From an uncultured Thiotrichaceae bacterium (lineage in GTDB: Bacteria; Pseudomonadota; Gammaproteobacteria; Thiotrichales; Thiotrichaceae): a DNA stretch of 64,000 nt. The notes beneath the pieces were generated by a model that saw only the letters and a list, made by a program, of their open reading frames with translations, ran no database searches and was not told the origin of the DNA. Shown here in pieces: positions 42,226 through 51,880 of the stretch (position 1 is the first letter of the stretch; each line of letters opens with the position of its first letter). Both the position numbers and the translations under genes were made by a program. The stretch spans positions 62,001 to 126,000 of the forward strand of contig CALAMO010000027.1 of NCBI GenBank assembly GCA_937925855.1. Direction: 5' to 3'.

Positions 42226-42861
42226 CTAAAACAGCCAGGACGCAGCCTGCTTATGCTGCACTTCAAAAGCCTTAATCGCATCGGCATGCTGTAAAGTCAG
42301 GCCAATATCATCCAAACCATTAAGCAAACAGTACTTGCGAAATTCATCCACTTCAAAATCAAAGGTCTGGCCATCAGCCGTTTTTACCTGCTGCGCTTCC
42401 AGATCAACGGTCAACTGATAGCCTTCTTCCGCCTCAGCCGCATCAAACAGCTGGTCAATCACCGCAGCCTCTAATTCAATGGGCAATAACCCGTTTTTAA
42501 AGCTATTATTAAAGAAAATATCGGCAAAACTCGGCGCCAGCACCACCTTAAACCCATAGTTCGTCAGCGCCCAAACGGCATGCTCGCGTGAGGAACCACA
42601 GCCAAAATTTTCCCGCGCCAGCAACACCGAAGCCTCGGCATAACGCGGCAGATTCAACAAGAAATCGGCGCGTGGCGTGCGGGTGGAATGATCCATCCCC
42701 GGCTCACCTGGCTCATGATAACGCCATTCATCGAATAAAGTCGGGCCATAGCCGCTGCGTTTAATCGACTTTAAGTATTGCTTTGGAATGATCGCATCGG
42801 TATCCACATTGGCACGATCCAAGGGCGCAACCAAACCCGTATGTGTAGTAAATTTATCCAT
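42226..42861 (-). CDS. leuD: 3-isopropylmalate dehydratase small subunit
   Basis: Small subunit of isopropylmalate isomerase in leucine synthesis. The 211-residue protein has [21 protein letters not shown] (given in part as [12 protein letters not shown]), [18 protein letters not shown], the active-site loop near residue 80, and [12 protein letters not shown]. Its ATG is preceded by AGGAGA at a good spacing and lies 23 bases after leuC, so translation follows from one transcript. Length is standard for LeuD. The complex needs LeuC, the next gene. Confidence 0.97.
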   Translation of the reverse strand: MDKFTTHTGLVAPLDRANVDTDAIIPKQYLKSIKRSGYGPTLFDEWRYHEPGEPGMDHSTRTPRADFLLNLPRYAEASVLLARENFGCGSSREHAVWALTNYGFKVVLAPSFADIFFNNSFKNGLLPIELEAAVIDQLFDAAEAEEGYQLTVDLEAQQVKTADGQTFDFEVDEFRKYCLLNGLDDIGLTLQHADAIKAFEVQHKQAASWLF

Positions 42862-42884
42862 TACATTCTCCTGTCAGGCCGTCA

Positions 42885-44294
42885 TCAAAACTGACGCACA
42901 TCCACAAAGTGGCCTGCAACTGCTGCTGCTGCTGCCATCGCCGGACTCACCAAGTGGGTACGCCCCCCCTGGCCTTGACGCCCTTCAAAATTACGGTTTG
43001 AGGTTGAAGCACAACGCTCACCCGGTGCTAAGCGATCTGCATTCATCGCCAGACACATGGAACAACCCGGCTCGCGCCATTCAAATCCGGCAGCGGTAAA
43101 TATCTTATCCAGACCTTCCGCTTCCGCCTGCAGCTTCACCAGACCCGACCCCGGCACGACCATCGCCAGTTTAATGGTGTCTGCCACCTGACGCCCTTCC
43201 GCCACCGCTGCCGCCGCACGTAAATCCTCAATGCGGGAATTGGTACAAGAACCGATGAAGACCTTATCCAGCTGCACTTCAGTCAACGGCACATTCGCTT
43301 CCAACCCCATATACTCCAAGGCGCCGCGAATACCGCTGGCTTTGGTCGCATCGCGTTCCACCGCTGGGTCAGGCGTCATCCCATTCACCGGCACCACCAT
43401 TTCTGGCGACGTGCCCCAGGTAACCTGTGGAATAATGCTAGCCGCATCCAGGTTCACTTCCAGATCGAATACCGCATCAGCATCAGAATGCAAATCGCGC
43501 CATGCGCTCACCGCCGCTTCCCACTGCTCAGCAGACGGCGCATAAGGCCGCCCCTTGACATAATCAATCGTGATATCGTCCACCGCGATCATGCCGGCAC
43601 GGGCACCACCTTCAATCGCCATATTACAGACTGTCATCCGTCCTTCCATCGACAGATCACGAATCGCCTCACCGGCAAACTCCAGCGCATAACCGGTGCC
43701 GCCCGCAGTGCCAATTTCACCAATAATGGCCAGCACAATGTCTTTGGCCGTCACGCCAGGACCAGCCTTACCGTTCACATTGACCCGCATATTTTTCATT
43801 TTCTTCTGAATCAGGCACTGGGTCGCCATCACATGCTCAACTTCAGACGTGCCGATACCGTGTGCCAACGCACCAAACGCGCCGTGCGTTGAAGTATGCG
43901 AATCGCCACAGACCACGGTCATACCGGGCAGCGTCACACCCTGTTCCGGCCCCATAACGTGCACAATGCCCTGGCGCGGGTCGCCAATATTAAATTCAGT
44001 AATCCCCAACTCACTGCAATTATTGCCCAGGGTTTCGACCTGTAGGCGCGCAATAGGGTCGCTAATGCCTTTGGCTTGGTCGATGGTGGGAATATTGTGA
44101 TCGGGTACCGCAATCATAGTCTCGGTACGCCAGGGCTTACGCCCGCTTAACTTCAGACCCTCGAAAGCCTGTGGAGAGGTGACTTCATGCACCAAATGAC
44201 GATCGATGTAGAGTAAAGCGGTGCCGTCTGCTTCACTTCTCACCACATGGGCATCAAAAACCTTGTCATACAGCGTTTTACCAGCCATTTTCAT
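42885..44294 (-). CDS. leuC: 3-isopropylmalate dehydratase large subunit
   Basis: Large subunit with the [4Fe-4S] cluster of isopropylmalate isomerase, converting 2- to 3-isopropylmalate. The 469-residue protein contains [12 protein letters not shown], the cluster cysteine regions [18 protein letters not shown] (shown as IGSCTNSR) and [13 protein letters not shown], plus [19 protein letters not shown]. Two ATG codons stand at the start (44294 and 44288); GAGG supports either. Divergent from a LysR gene whose product probably regulates it. Confidence 0.97.
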   Translation of the reverse strand: MKMAGKTLYDKVFDAHVVRSEADGTALLYIDRHLVHEVTSPQAFEGLKLSGRKPWRTETMIAVPDHNIPTIDQAKGISDPIARLQVETLGNNCSELGITEFNIGDPRQGIVHVMGPEQGVTLPGMTVVCGDSHTSTHGAFGALAHGIGTSEVEHVMATQCLIQKKMKNMRVNVNGKAGPGVTAKDIVLAIIGEIGTAGGTGYALEFAGEAIRDLSMEGRMTVCNMAIEGGARAGMIAVDDITIDYVKGRPYAPSAEQWEAAVSAWRDLHSDADAVFDLEVNLDAASIIPQVTWGTSPEMVVPVNGMTPDPAVERDATKASGIRGALEYMGLEANVPLTEVQLDKVFIGSCTNSRIEDLRAAAAVAEGRQVADTIKLAMVVPGSGLVKLQAEAEGLDKIFTAAGFEWREPGCSMCLAMNADRLAPGERCASTSNRNFEGRQGQGGRTHLVSPAMAAAAAVAGHFVDVRQF

Positions 44295-44396
44295 TTACCT
44301 CAATTCAACAAAACGTATAAATTCATCATAGCATTGCACTAATAATAAATTAAATTCATAATTTTCATATCATCCATTCTCAATCGGAATGCAACT

Positions 44397-45317
44397 ATGG
44401 ATTTCAATGCCTTGCACGCTTTTATGGAAGTCGCCCGCTGTCAGTCTTTCTCACAGGCCACTGAAACGCTATTTATTACCCAGCCCGCCATCAGTAAGCG
44501 CATTACCGCCCTGGAAAAGACTTTGGGGGTCAAACTGTTTAACCGCATCAACCGTCGCGTCAGCCTAACAGAAGCCAGCCGGGCGCTGTTACCCCGGATA
44601 CAGGCGATCCACAGTGAAATTGAAGCGATTCGGCGCTATGCCGCCGACCTATCCGGCGATGTAAGCGGCATCCTCAGTATGGGTACTAGCCATCATATTG
44701 GCCTGCGCCGTCTCCCTCCAGTACTCAAGCATTTTAATACCGCCTACCCGCAGGTGCAGCTTGATATTCGATTTGAAGATTCAGAACAGGCCTGTCTGGC
44801 GGTTGAACGCGGCGAGCTGGAAATAGCGATTGCCACCCTGCCCGCCCATATTCCATCGCAGCTGAAAACGCATACTATCTGGACGGATAAACTCCAGATT
44901 GTCACCGCGCCTGACCACCCGCTCCAGCAGCAAAGCAGCGTCACACTGCCCGCACTGGCGGCCTATCCCTGCGTGCTGCCCAGTAAAGACACCTTTACCT
45001 ACCAGATTCTGCGTGCCGCCCTCCAGCCGCTGAACGTCGAGCTGAATGTGCACATGAGCACCAATTACATTGAGACCCTCAAAATGCTGGTTAGCTCTGG
45101 CTTTGGCTGGTCGTTACTGCCCCACACTATGTTGGATGCTAGTATTGCGTCGCTTGATACTGAGCTCAGGTTAGAACGCCAGCTCGGCACAGTGACGCAT
45201 CGTAAACGCACCTTGTCTAATGCCGCGCTGGCAATGCTCAGTACGCTGGAGAAATTTCAGGATCAACCCACAGCAGCGATGGACAGCAATGTACCCGCTA
45301 AACACAGCAGTTTTTGA
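44397..45317 (+). CDS. LysR-type regulator, divergent from leuCD
   Basis: A 306-residue LysR regulator. The helix-turn-helix is in FSQATETLFITQPAISKRI (about residues 18-36), followed by LEKTLGVKLFNRINRRVSLT, the classical wing. The effector domain has LRRLPPVLKHFNTAYPQVQLDI and GFGWSLLPHTML. It faces leuC across a 102-base AT-rich gap, the usual layout for a LysR gene and its target; leucine-pathway control is therefore inferred. The effector is unknown. Confidence 0.82.
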   Translation: MDFNALHAFMEVARCQSFSQATETLFITQPAISKRITALEKTLGVKLFNRINRRVSLTEASRALLPRIQAIHSEIEAIRRYAADLSGDVSGILSMGTSHHIGLRRLPPVLKHFNTAYPQVQLDIRFEDSEQACLAVERGELEIAIATLPAHIPSQLKTHTIWTDKLQIVTAPDHPLQQQSSVTLPALAAYPCVLPSKDTFTYQILRAALQPLNVELNVHMSTNYIETLKMLVSSGFGWSLLPHTMLDASIASLDTELRLERQLGTVTHRKRTLSNAALAMLSTLEKFQDQPTAAMDSNVPAKHSSF

Positions 45318-45423
45318 CTGGGGAGCGGGCTGCACGTACGGTTGGCGTAATGATATGAATCAGGACTTACCTTAAGCGGACGGGTCTAAGACTGGTACCG
45401 CACTACTGAATGAGGACGATACA

Positions 45424-45759
45424 ATGAAAGCAGTGAACTACCTATTACCCCTCAGCCTAATTCTGGCGGGCGGGCCCGTACTGGCGGAAGAGAACAGCGG
45501 AAAAAAACTGTATGAAGGCAAAGGCTGTGTCAGCTGCCACGGTGCGGCAGGCATCGCACCGATTATGGCGACCTATCCCAAGCTCGGCGGACAGTCCGCT
45601 GCGTATACGGTAGCCAAACTGAAAAGTTACAAAGCCGGGGAAATTAAGGGCGCCTCCTCAGCCCTAATGACACCGATGGCCAGCATGCTGAGTGAGGAAG
45701 AAATGGGTGCCGTGGCCGATTACCTGGAAGGTGCGGCGGAGATTACTGCGGCAGAGTAA
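45424..45759 (+). CDS. small periplasmic c-type cytochrome
   Basis: A 111-residue class I cytochrome c. Signal peptide 1-21 (LLPLSLILAGGPVLA), one heme-binding CVSCH at 35-39, and the axial methionine in the LMTPMASML loop at 82-89. The GKGCVSCHGAAGI and LGGQSAAYTVAKLKSYKAGE patterns resemble cytochrome c4/c553-type domains. It would carry electrons in the periplasm. GAGGA precedes the ATG. No oxidase or reductase gene flanks it: rng follows convergently and a LysR gene precedes, so the partner cannot be told. Confidence 0.87.
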   Translation: MKAVNYLLPLSLILAGGPVLAEENSGKKLYEGKGCVSCHGAAGIAPIMATYPKLGGQSAAYTVAKLKSYKAGEIKGASSALMTPMASMLSEEEMGAVADYLEGAAEITAAE

Positions 45760-45859
45760 AGGCGGAGCACCTGCTTTAGCGTTGATGCAGGCCTAGCTTT
45801 TCAAGCAACACTGACCACCATGCACCAATGTCTCGCACTGCGGGGCTTTGGTGCGTTAT

Positions 45860-47404
45860 TTAAAGCAGCACCACATCAAACTGCTCCTGTGTGTACAGCG
45901 CCTCCACCTGGAGTCGCGTCGGAATATTCACAAATTCCTGTAATTCCGCCAAGCTGTCCGATTCCTCATCCACCAATAGGTCAATCACATCCTGCGACGC
46001 TAGGACTAATAAACCCTTGGCTTCAAACTGGCGTACAGCCCGCAAAATCTCCCGAAAGATCTCATAGCACACCGTTTCTGCGGTCTTAACGTACCCCCGC
46101 CCTTTACAGGATGGGCAGGGCTCACACAGCACATGCTCCAAGCTTTCGCGGGTACGCTTGCGGGTCATTTCCACCAAACCCAGCGGCGACACATCGCAGA
46201 TATAGGTTTTAGCGTAGTCTTTTTCCAGCGCCCGCTCCAACGTCTTCATCACCTGCTGCTTATGATCACCCTCAGCCATATCAATGAAATCGAGAATGAT
46301 AATACCGCCCAGATTACGCAGTCTGAGCTGGCGCGCAATCGCCTGCGCTGCTTCCATATTGGTACGAAAAATTGTTTCTTCCAGATTGCGGCTGCCGACA
46401 AATCCGCCAGTATTAACATCGATGGTGGTCATCGCTTCGGTCTGGTCAACAATCAAATAACCGCCAGACTTTAACGGCACTTTACGCTGCAAGGACTTCT
46501 GGATTTCCTCTTCCACCCCGTGCAAATCGAAAATAGGCCGCTCACCGGGGTAATGCTCAATCACTGCGCTTAAATCTGGGGTGTATTTCTCGCTGAAGCC
46601 ACGCACTTTCGCCACGGTTTCACGCGAATCAATCAGCACCCGTTCGATCGGTTCGCCGACCATATCGCGCAAAACCCGCTGCACCAGCGGTAAGTCCGAA
46701 TAAACCAGCATGGTTTTCTCAGAAGACGCACCGGATTCCATCACGCTGAGCCAGAGTTTACGCAAAAACTTCATATCTCGGCGCAGCATCTCCTCGCTGA
46801 TCCCTTCACCCGCTGTCCGCACGATATAGCCAAAATCATCCTGAAATTCTTCCCGCAGGCTCTGCACTAGGGTACGCAGCCGATCACGCTCTTCGGGCTG
46901 TTCGATCTTACCGGAGATGCCAATATTATTATTATCCGGCATCAGCACCAAAAACCGCGAGGGCACGGTCACATAGGTGGTTAAGCGCGCGCCTTTACTC
47001 CCCAGTGGGTCTTTAATCACCTGCACCAGCAGACCCTTACCTTCATGCAGCAGGTCGGCAATTTGCGGCACATCAATCGGCGGTACATTCATCTGCGCGC
47101 CACTCATCTGCACCCCGTTCGCATCACCCTCTGGCGGTACCAACAGATCAGTCGCCGTATCCAGCGCTTCCACGCCCGGCACGACTAAATCAGAAGCGTG
47201 CAAAAAGGCAGATTTCTCCAGCCCAATATCGATAAAGGCCGCTTCCATACCCGGTAATACCCGCGACACCTTGCCTTTATATATATTGCCGACGATACCG
47301 CGCCGCGACAGCCGCTCAATCAGCATCTCCTGGAGCACCCCGTTTTCCAACAGCGCAACCCGTGATTCCTGTGGCGTTATATTAATTAATAGTTCAGCGC
47401 TCAT
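45860..47404 (-). CDS. rng: ribonuclease G
   Basis: Endoribonuclease of the RNase E/G family that processes 16S rRNA and mRNAs. The 514-residue protein opens LLINITPQESRVALLE, has the S1 domain with VLPGMEAAFIDIGLEKSAFLH (partly quoted), the catalytic Asp-containing TIDVNTGGFVG and IIILDFIDMA, and the zinc-link CEPCPSCKGRG. A stretch rich in polar residues (DATDLLVPPEGD-like, about residues 82-110) interrupts the S1 domain; family members often have a loop there, though this one is long. It shares four bases with maf. Length is close to E. coli RNase G. Confidence 0.95.
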   Translation of the reverse strand: MSAELLINITPQESRVALLENGVLQEMLIERLSRRGIVGNIYKGKVSRVLPGMEAAFIDIGLEKSAFLHASDLVVPGVEALDTATDLLVPPEGDANGVQMSGAQMNVPPIDVPQIADLLHEGKGLLVQVIKDPLGSKGARLTTYVTVPSRFLVLMPDNNNIGISGKIEQPEERDRLRTLVQSLREEFQDDFGYIVRTAGEGISEEMLRRDMKFLRKLWLSVMESGASSEKTMLVYSDLPLVQRVLRDMVGEPIERVLIDSRETVAKVRGFSEKYTPDLSAVIEHYPGERPIFDLHGVEEEIQKSLQRKVPLKSGGYLIVDQTEAMTTIDVNTGGFVGSRNLEETIFRTNMEAAQAIARQLRLRNLGGIIILDFIDMAEGDHKQQVMKTLERALEKDYAKTYICDVSPLGLVEMTRKRTRESLEHVLCEPCPSCKGRGYVKTAETVCYEIFREILRAVRQFEAKGLLVLASQDVIDLLVDEESDSLAELQEFVNIPTRLQVEALYTQEQFDVVLL

Positions 47405-48015
47405 GCCGTCCTCGATAATTGTTGTAGCGGGTGCACCCCTGCCGCAGCCAGCATAGCCGCCGTTTCAAACAACGGCAATCCCATCACCGCCGAATAAGAA
47501 CCTTCCAGGCGCTCCACAAACACCGCACCCAAGCCTTGGATCGCATAAGCCCCGGCTTTATCCGCTGGCTCTCCGCTGTCCCAGTATGCCTGAATTTCTG
47601 CCTCACTCATCGCACGCAACCAGACCGTACTGCGGCACACGAGCACCTGCTCTCCCGCTGCACTGCACACCGCCACGCCGCTGAGAATCTCATGCTTGCG
47701 CCCAGCCATCGTCCGCAGCATACGCCGCGCATCCGCACAGTCCGTCGGCTTAACCAATAACTCATCCCCCAGCTGCCCCAAGGTGTCGGCACCCAATACC
47801 GGCAAGGTTTTAGCGCTGCGCGTCCAAATCGCCCGCGCTTTGGCTAAGGCAAGGCGCTGTACTAACGCATCCGGCGTTTCATTGGCTAAGGGGCTTTCAT
47901 CAATATCAGCGGCAGCCACCCGATAGCGGATACCAATTTGATCTAATAGCTCGCGCCGTCGGGGCGAGGCGGAAGCCAGAATAATTTGGGCCTGATCTGC
48001 CGGTGTGTCGCTCAC
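47401..48015 (-). CDS. maf: Maf-type nucleotide pyrophosphatase
   Basis: Hydrolyses non-canonical or certain canonical nucleoside triphosphates. The 204-residue protein begins IILASASPRRRELLDQIG, the universal Maf signature, then ALAKARAI, LGADTLGQLGDELLVKP and the ADKAGAYAIQGLGAVFV motif. GTG 48015 has AAGGAG six bases upstream. It overlaps rng and follows rlmH after 42 bases. Confidence 0.93.
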   Translation of the reverse strand: MSDTPADQAQIILASASPRRRELLDQIGIRYRVAAADIDESPLANETPDALVQRLALAKARAIWTRSAKTLPVLGADTLGQLGDELLVKPTDCADARRMLRTMAGRKHEILSGVAVCSAAGEQVLVCRSTVWLRAMSEAEIQAYWDSGEPADKAGAYAIQGLGAVFVERLEGSYSAVMGLPLFETAAMLAAAGVHPLQQLSRTA

Positions 48016-48057
48016 GGGTGACTCCTTGAAGGAAGGGGTTATAAGGGGGCCACACGG

Positions 48058-48531
48058 TCAATCACCTCGATGGTAGGGGTGATTAGACACAATGCTCCAT
48101 GCCCGAAACAGCTGTTCCGTTACGATAATACGCACCAGAGGATGGGGGAAAGTCAACGCCGACAACGACCACTTCATGTCTGCGCGCTGCAAGCACGCCG
48201 TCGATAAGCCTTCTGGCCCACCGACCAAGAGGGCAATATCCTGCCCGGACTGCATCCAGCTTTCCAGCTCACCAGACAACTGCTCTGTCGACCAGCTTTT
48301 CCCCCGCACATCGAGCGCAATGACCTTAGCCCCCGCCGGTATCGCCGCCAGCAGTTTTTCGCCTTCGCTCCGGCAGATGCGCTGTAAATCGGCATGCTTA
48401 CTGCGTTTTTCCTGTGGGATTTCTTTGATGATCAGCTGACAGTGCGCGGGCATGCGCCCGGCATAATCTTGGCTCGCTGTCGTGACCCAGGTGGGCATCT
48501 TGGTGCCCACGGCTAACAGATGGATACGCAT
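48058..48531 (-). CDS. rlmH: 23S rRNA (pseudouridine1915-N3)-methyltransferase RlmH
   Basis: SAM-dependent SPOUT methyltransferase acting on the assembled ribosome. The 157-residue protein shows the SPOUT knot: ALDVRGKSWSTEQLSGELE, LLVGGPEGLS and SLSALTFPHPLVRIIVTEQLFRAWSI, ending SNHPYHRGD, the ribosome-contact C-terminus. Length is standard. It is 78 bases after rsfS on the same strand. Confidence 0.96.
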   Translation of the reverse strand: MRIHLLAVGTKMPTWVTTASQDYAGRMPAHCQLIIKEIPQEKRSKHADLQRICRSEGEKLLAAIPAGAKVIALDVRGKSWSTEQLSGELESWMQSGQDIALLVGGPEGLSTACLQRADMKWSLSALTFPHPLVRIIVTEQLFRAWSIVSNHPYHRGD

Positions 48532-48609
48532 CGCCTAAGGCTTACCTAAACCGCAGGTCGGGCAAACACTCCGCAGGCATAGCGCCGCAGAAGGCTACAA
48601 GCCCCGCCA

Positions 48610-48984
48610 CTAGCCAGCCTGACGCTGTAACATCGCATCCGGCAGATCATCATGCGCGACCTCGCCCTCACCCCACAGCTTTTCCAGGTTGTAGAAATCA
48701 CGGGTAGCCGGAGTCATCACATGCACGATAATGTCATTCAAATCGACCAGCATCCATTCGGAGTCACGCCCGCCCTCAGTGCCCAGCGGCTGTTCACCCG
48801 CATTTTTAGCCTGGAGACCTACATTCTCCGCAATGGATTTCACATGGCGAGTTGAAGTACCGGTGGCGATGACCATCAGATCAGTAATGGTTGATTTACC
48901 GCGCACATCCAGCACCCGTACTTCCTGTGCCTTCATGTCGTCCATCGCGGTGGTTACCAACTCTTGCAGCGCTTCAAGTTCCAT
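48610..48984 (-). CDS. rsfS: ribosomal silencing factor RsfS
   Basis: Binds L14 and blocks subunit joining in starvation. The 124-residue protein has the ITDLMVIATGTSTRHVKSIAENV-type core (in parts: ITDLMVIATGTS and RHVKSIAENV), then DSEWMLVDLNDIIVHVM and YNLEKLWGE. GAAGG lies five bases before ATG 48984. It starts the rsfS-rlmH-maf-rng run; nadD, a common upstream neighbour, is absent here. Confidence 0.95.
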   Translation of the reverse strand: MELEALQELVTTAMDDMKAQEVRVLDVRGKSTITDLMVIATGTSTRHVKSIAENVGLQAKNAGEQPLGTEGGRDSEWMLVDLNDIIVHVMTPATRDFYNLEKLWGEGEVAHDDLPDAMLQRQAG

Positions 48985-49085
48985 TTATACCTTCGTTCAT
49001 AGTTGAGTTCATCATTGTCTAGTGGCCAAGCATAACATGGCTATTGCCGCATTGATTAATGAGATTAGCACCGACCTATGCTTAC

Positions 49086-49622
49086 TTACCTAATCAACTG
49101 CTGCAACAAGGCATAATTCTCCTCGGTAAACGGCATACGCGCATGCGTCTGCGGATGAAACAGCGAGCGTTCCACCGTAGTCAACTTGCCCAGATACACA
49201 TGCAGCCCGCAGCACGGCCGCGCACTGACACAGGTCACCGCATGAATCGCCGCAACCCCCATCACCAATAAATCGCCCGGCTCCAATACTTGATATCCGC
49301 TATGTTGCAGTGTTTCAGCGGTGGTGAGCTGATAGAAATCGTTACGCTCCTGCCCGCGATAAAGCCCAATAAAAGCCGGGATGCGGTGCTCATGCGGCGG
49401 CACGTTTACACCAGGCGTAAAGCGCACATGCCAAACCGAAAGGCCGTCATCCTCGTATAACACGGTGTCATTTTCTGGGTAATGCGGTAACGCCGCCGCC
49501 AATGTTTCCGGGTCAGCAATGGCAGCCTGTAGAATACCTTTTACCTGCGCCTCTGCGTCAGGCTGCTTAGCAACTGCGCGTAAATCAGTAATAAACTCAG
49601 CCATCGAAAATGTCATGCTCAT
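49086..49622 (-). CDS. cysteine-dioxygenase-type cupin protein
   Basis: A 178-residue cupin of the cysteine dioxygenase-like group. Cupin motif 1 is VPPHEHRIPAFIGLYRGQE (His at HEH, about residues 79-81) and motif 2 has LEPGDLLVMGVAAIHAV with the third His. FTPGVNVPP and WHVRF also fit. The catalytic Cys-Tyr pair of true cysteine dioxygenase cannot be confirmed, so this is a family assignment only. The stop of the upstream App1-like gene overlaps the ATG region by a few bases, suggesting cotranscription. Confidence 0.75.
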   Translation of the reverse strand: MSMTFSMAEFITDLRAVAKQPDAEAQVKGILQAAIADPETLAAALPHYPENDTVLYEDDGLSVWHVRFTPGVNVPPHEHRIPAFIGLYRGQERNDFYQLTTAETLQHSGYQVLEPGDLLVMGVAAIHAVTCVSARPCCGLHVYLGKLTTVERSLFHPQTHARMPFTEENYALLQQLIR

Positions 49623-49626
49623 ACCC

Positions 49627-50676
49627 TCATCGGTTTAGTGTTGCGCTTGGGACACGCATGACCGTCATGCCGTCTAACCGCTCCGTGCCTGCATCACCCG
49701 CCACATCTCGAATCATAATCTCCGCAATTTGCTGTGGAAAAGCAGCGCGGATGCCCCGGAAAATCTCGGGATCATGCTCGCCCGAATCACCAATCAGGGT
49801 AAAGCGACGCTGCGGGAAGTGCTGCAGCAAGGTTGTGATCTGCGTATGTTTTTGTGCCATGGTCGCCTGACCGGAACCGCCCACCAACAGTTTCCAGATA
49901 TCCTCATACGACGCTGCCTCCAATAAATTTGTGCGTACATTTTTCATATGCACGCTGCCCAGCGGGAAGCCCGCCGCTGGCCCAAACAAAAACTCCGCCA
50001 GCACCGGATACAGCTGCCACGGCCCACCGGACACATAGTGAAAGCTAGTCTCCGCCGGTAGTGCCCGATAGCGCTCTGCCATCCCCGGCGCCGCAATAAA
50101 GTCCTCAAAAAACGTGCGCCGCAGCACCACATCAGCGCCCTCCACAAAGCCGGTCACTTTAATCGTATCATCAATATCAGAAATGACCGACGCACCGGTC
50201 GGTGGAATCAGCCGAATATAACCGCTGCCATAGTGCTTAGCCGATACCGCATTAAGCTTAAGCCAAGCAGAATCATTGGCCTGTGTCGCTAATAACTGCG
50301 CGGCCTTTGCCGCCGTCAGCACCAGCGTTCCTTCCAGCAGGCCATTAAAATCCGTCGTGCTGCGACCCTGTGCATCATATAGACTGAACACGGTCTGCTC
50401 AGCATCGTCCGCAAAACAAAATCGCACCTGCTCGCGTGATTCACGATCGGCAATAAACGCCTCCGCCCGCTGCTTAAACCGGTCTTTCTGCACCGGCGTC
50501 AACGCATCCAGCCCGGCCTTATTGCGCAACAGTCTGCGGATAAACTTTGACGCCAAACGCAGCGGAAAATCAGCCGGTTCTCGCACCCAAATTCTAAGCG
50601 GAATATGCCAATCGCCCGCGCGCTGATAGCCATAACTCGGATAAAAAGTGACTTGTTTTTCGTGATTAAATGGCAC
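49627..50676 (-). CDS. App1-family phosphatase (DUF2183-type)
   Basis: A 349-residue protein with the App1 phosphatase core: the DxDxT nucleophile motif SDIDDTIKVTGF (about residues 168-179), YVSGGPWQLYPVLAEF, and FTLIGDSGEHDPEIF with the metal-binding Asp. The yeast family member is a phosphatidate phosphatase; the bacterial substrate is unsettled. The N-terminus (YPSYGYQRAGDWHIPLRIWV) is the expected lead-in. No signal peptide. It is four bases upstream of the cupin and divergent from the double-thioredoxin gene. Confidence 0.8.
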   Translation of the reverse strand: MPFNHEKQVTFYPSYGYQRAGDWHIPLRIWVREPADFPLRLASKFIRRLLRNKAGLDALTPVQKDRFKQRAEAFIADRESREQVRFCFADDAEQTVFSLYDAQGRSTTDFNGLLEGTLVLTAAKAAQLLATQANDSAWLKLNAVSAKHYGSGYIRLIPPTGASVISDIDDTIKVTGFVEGADVVLRRTFFEDFIAAPGMAERYRALPAETSFHYVSGGPWQLYPVLAEFLFGPAAGFPLGSVHMKNVRTNLLEAASYEDIWKLLVGGSGQATMAQKHTQITTLLQHFPQRRFTLIGDSGEHDPEIFRGIRAAFPQQIAEIMIRDVAGDAGTERLDGMTVMRVPSATLNR

Positions 50677-50760
50677 GTTGCTGGCCCTCAGTAGTGCATG
50701 AACACCGGGATTATCGGTTACAATCTTTATCTTAGATCAACACAGAGGAGAAACACGGTC

Positions 50761-51843
50761 ATGTTGACACACCCGATAATAGCCACTATACCGCGTTTAT
50801 TAACACAAATTCTGCTGTTGTTATGCCTGTGCCTGAGCCCGCTCCAGGCCGCCGAGCAAAGCGCGGCGCTGGCCGAAGGACTGGTGAATCCGGGCTATGC
50901 AGAAAAACCAAGTTGGTTTAGAGATTCTTTTCTCGACATCCGGGAAGACATTGCCGAGGCAGCGGCGCTCAATAAGCGCATCGTATTGTATTTCTATCAG
51001 GACGGCTGCCCCTACTGCGGCAAGCTGCTGCAAGATAACTTCGGCAACCCGGAGATTGCGGCGCTGACCCAACAGCACTTTGACGTCATCGCACTTAATA
51101 TGTGGGGCGATCGCGAAGTGACCGATCTTGCGGGCGAGGCGAGTACGGAAAAAGCCTTCGCGGCCGCGCTCAAGGTACAATACACCCCGACGCTCATCTT
51201 TTTCGATGAGGCTGGTAGCGTCGCGCTGCGCGTTAACGGCTATTATGCCCCCGATGAATTTAAACTGGCACTGGACTTTGTCGCGGGCAAGCATGAACGC
51301 CAGGGCAGTATCCGTGACTACCTACTGAAACGCATCGCGGCGGAAAAAGCGACCGCACAAACCGCCGCCCTGCCCGCGCTACCAGGGGAACTCGCACAGC
51401 CTCTACAGCTCCAGCAGACACTGCGCGACCAAAAACGCCCGCTCCTGCTGATCTTTGCCCAACCGAACTGCGCGGCCTGTGATGAGCTGCGCGCCGACGT
51501 ATTAAAGCGCAAGGAAGTCGCCTACTCCCTCAGCAACCTTGAGGTCGCCCAGCTCAACATTCAGTCCAAGGCGACGCTGCAAACCCCAACGGGTGACACA
51601 CAATCGATGGCGGACTGGGCACAGCACCTCGGTATTAAGTACACCCCAAGCCTGGTCTTTTTCGATCCGACAGGCCAGGAGGTTTTCCGCACTGAAGCCT
51701 ACCTGAAAAGCTTCCACCTTCACGGCGCAATGGATTACGTCATCACCCAGGCTTATCAACACCAACCCTCGTTTCAGCGCTTCCTACAGCATCGCATGGA
51801 TAGGATGCAGGCCCGGGGCTTTAGCATTAATTTGCTGGAATGA
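50761..51843 (+). CDS. periplasmic protein with two thioredoxin domains (SoxW-like)
   Basis: A 360-residue exported protein. ATG 50761 has GAGGAG about ten bases upstream and is followed by a signal peptide (LTQILLLLCLCLSPLQAA). Two thioredoxin folds follow: the first has the redox centre CPYC in YQDGCPYCGKLL (about residue 79) and the cis-Pro loop QYTPTLIFFDEAG; the second has CAAC in AQPNCAACDELR and KYTPSLVFFDPTG. Tandem thioredoxin proteins of this type occur with sulfur-oxidation systems (SoxW-like) but no sox gene is nearby. It may deliver electrons to periplasmic thiols. Confidence 0.83.
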   Translation: MLTHPIIATIPRLLTQILLLLCLCLSPLQAAEQSAALAEGLVNPGYAEKPSWFRDSFLDIREDIAEAAALNKRIVLYFYQDGCPYCGKLLQDNFGNPEIAALTQQHFDVIALNMWGDREVTDLAGEASTEKAFAAALKVQYTPTLIFFDEAGSVALRVNGYYAPDEFKLALDFVAGKHERQGSIRDYLLKRIAAEKATAQTAALPALPGELAQPLQLQQTLRDQKRPLLLIFAQPNCAACDELRADVLKRKEVAYSLSNLEVAQLNIQSKATLQTPTGDTQSMADWAQHLGIKYTPSLVFFDPTGQEVFRTEAYLKSFHLHGAMDYVITQAYQHQPSFQRFLQHRMDRMQARGFSINLLE

Positions 51844-51880
51844 GGCGACACGGCATGAAACAACAGGGAATAAAACAACA

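Noticed and set aside
45760-45859. Small stems (CCTGC/GCAGG and CGCAC/GTGCG) between the cytochrome gene and rng as a terminator
   Set aside because: Only five-base arms and the T-tract lies too far from the stem to be convincing.
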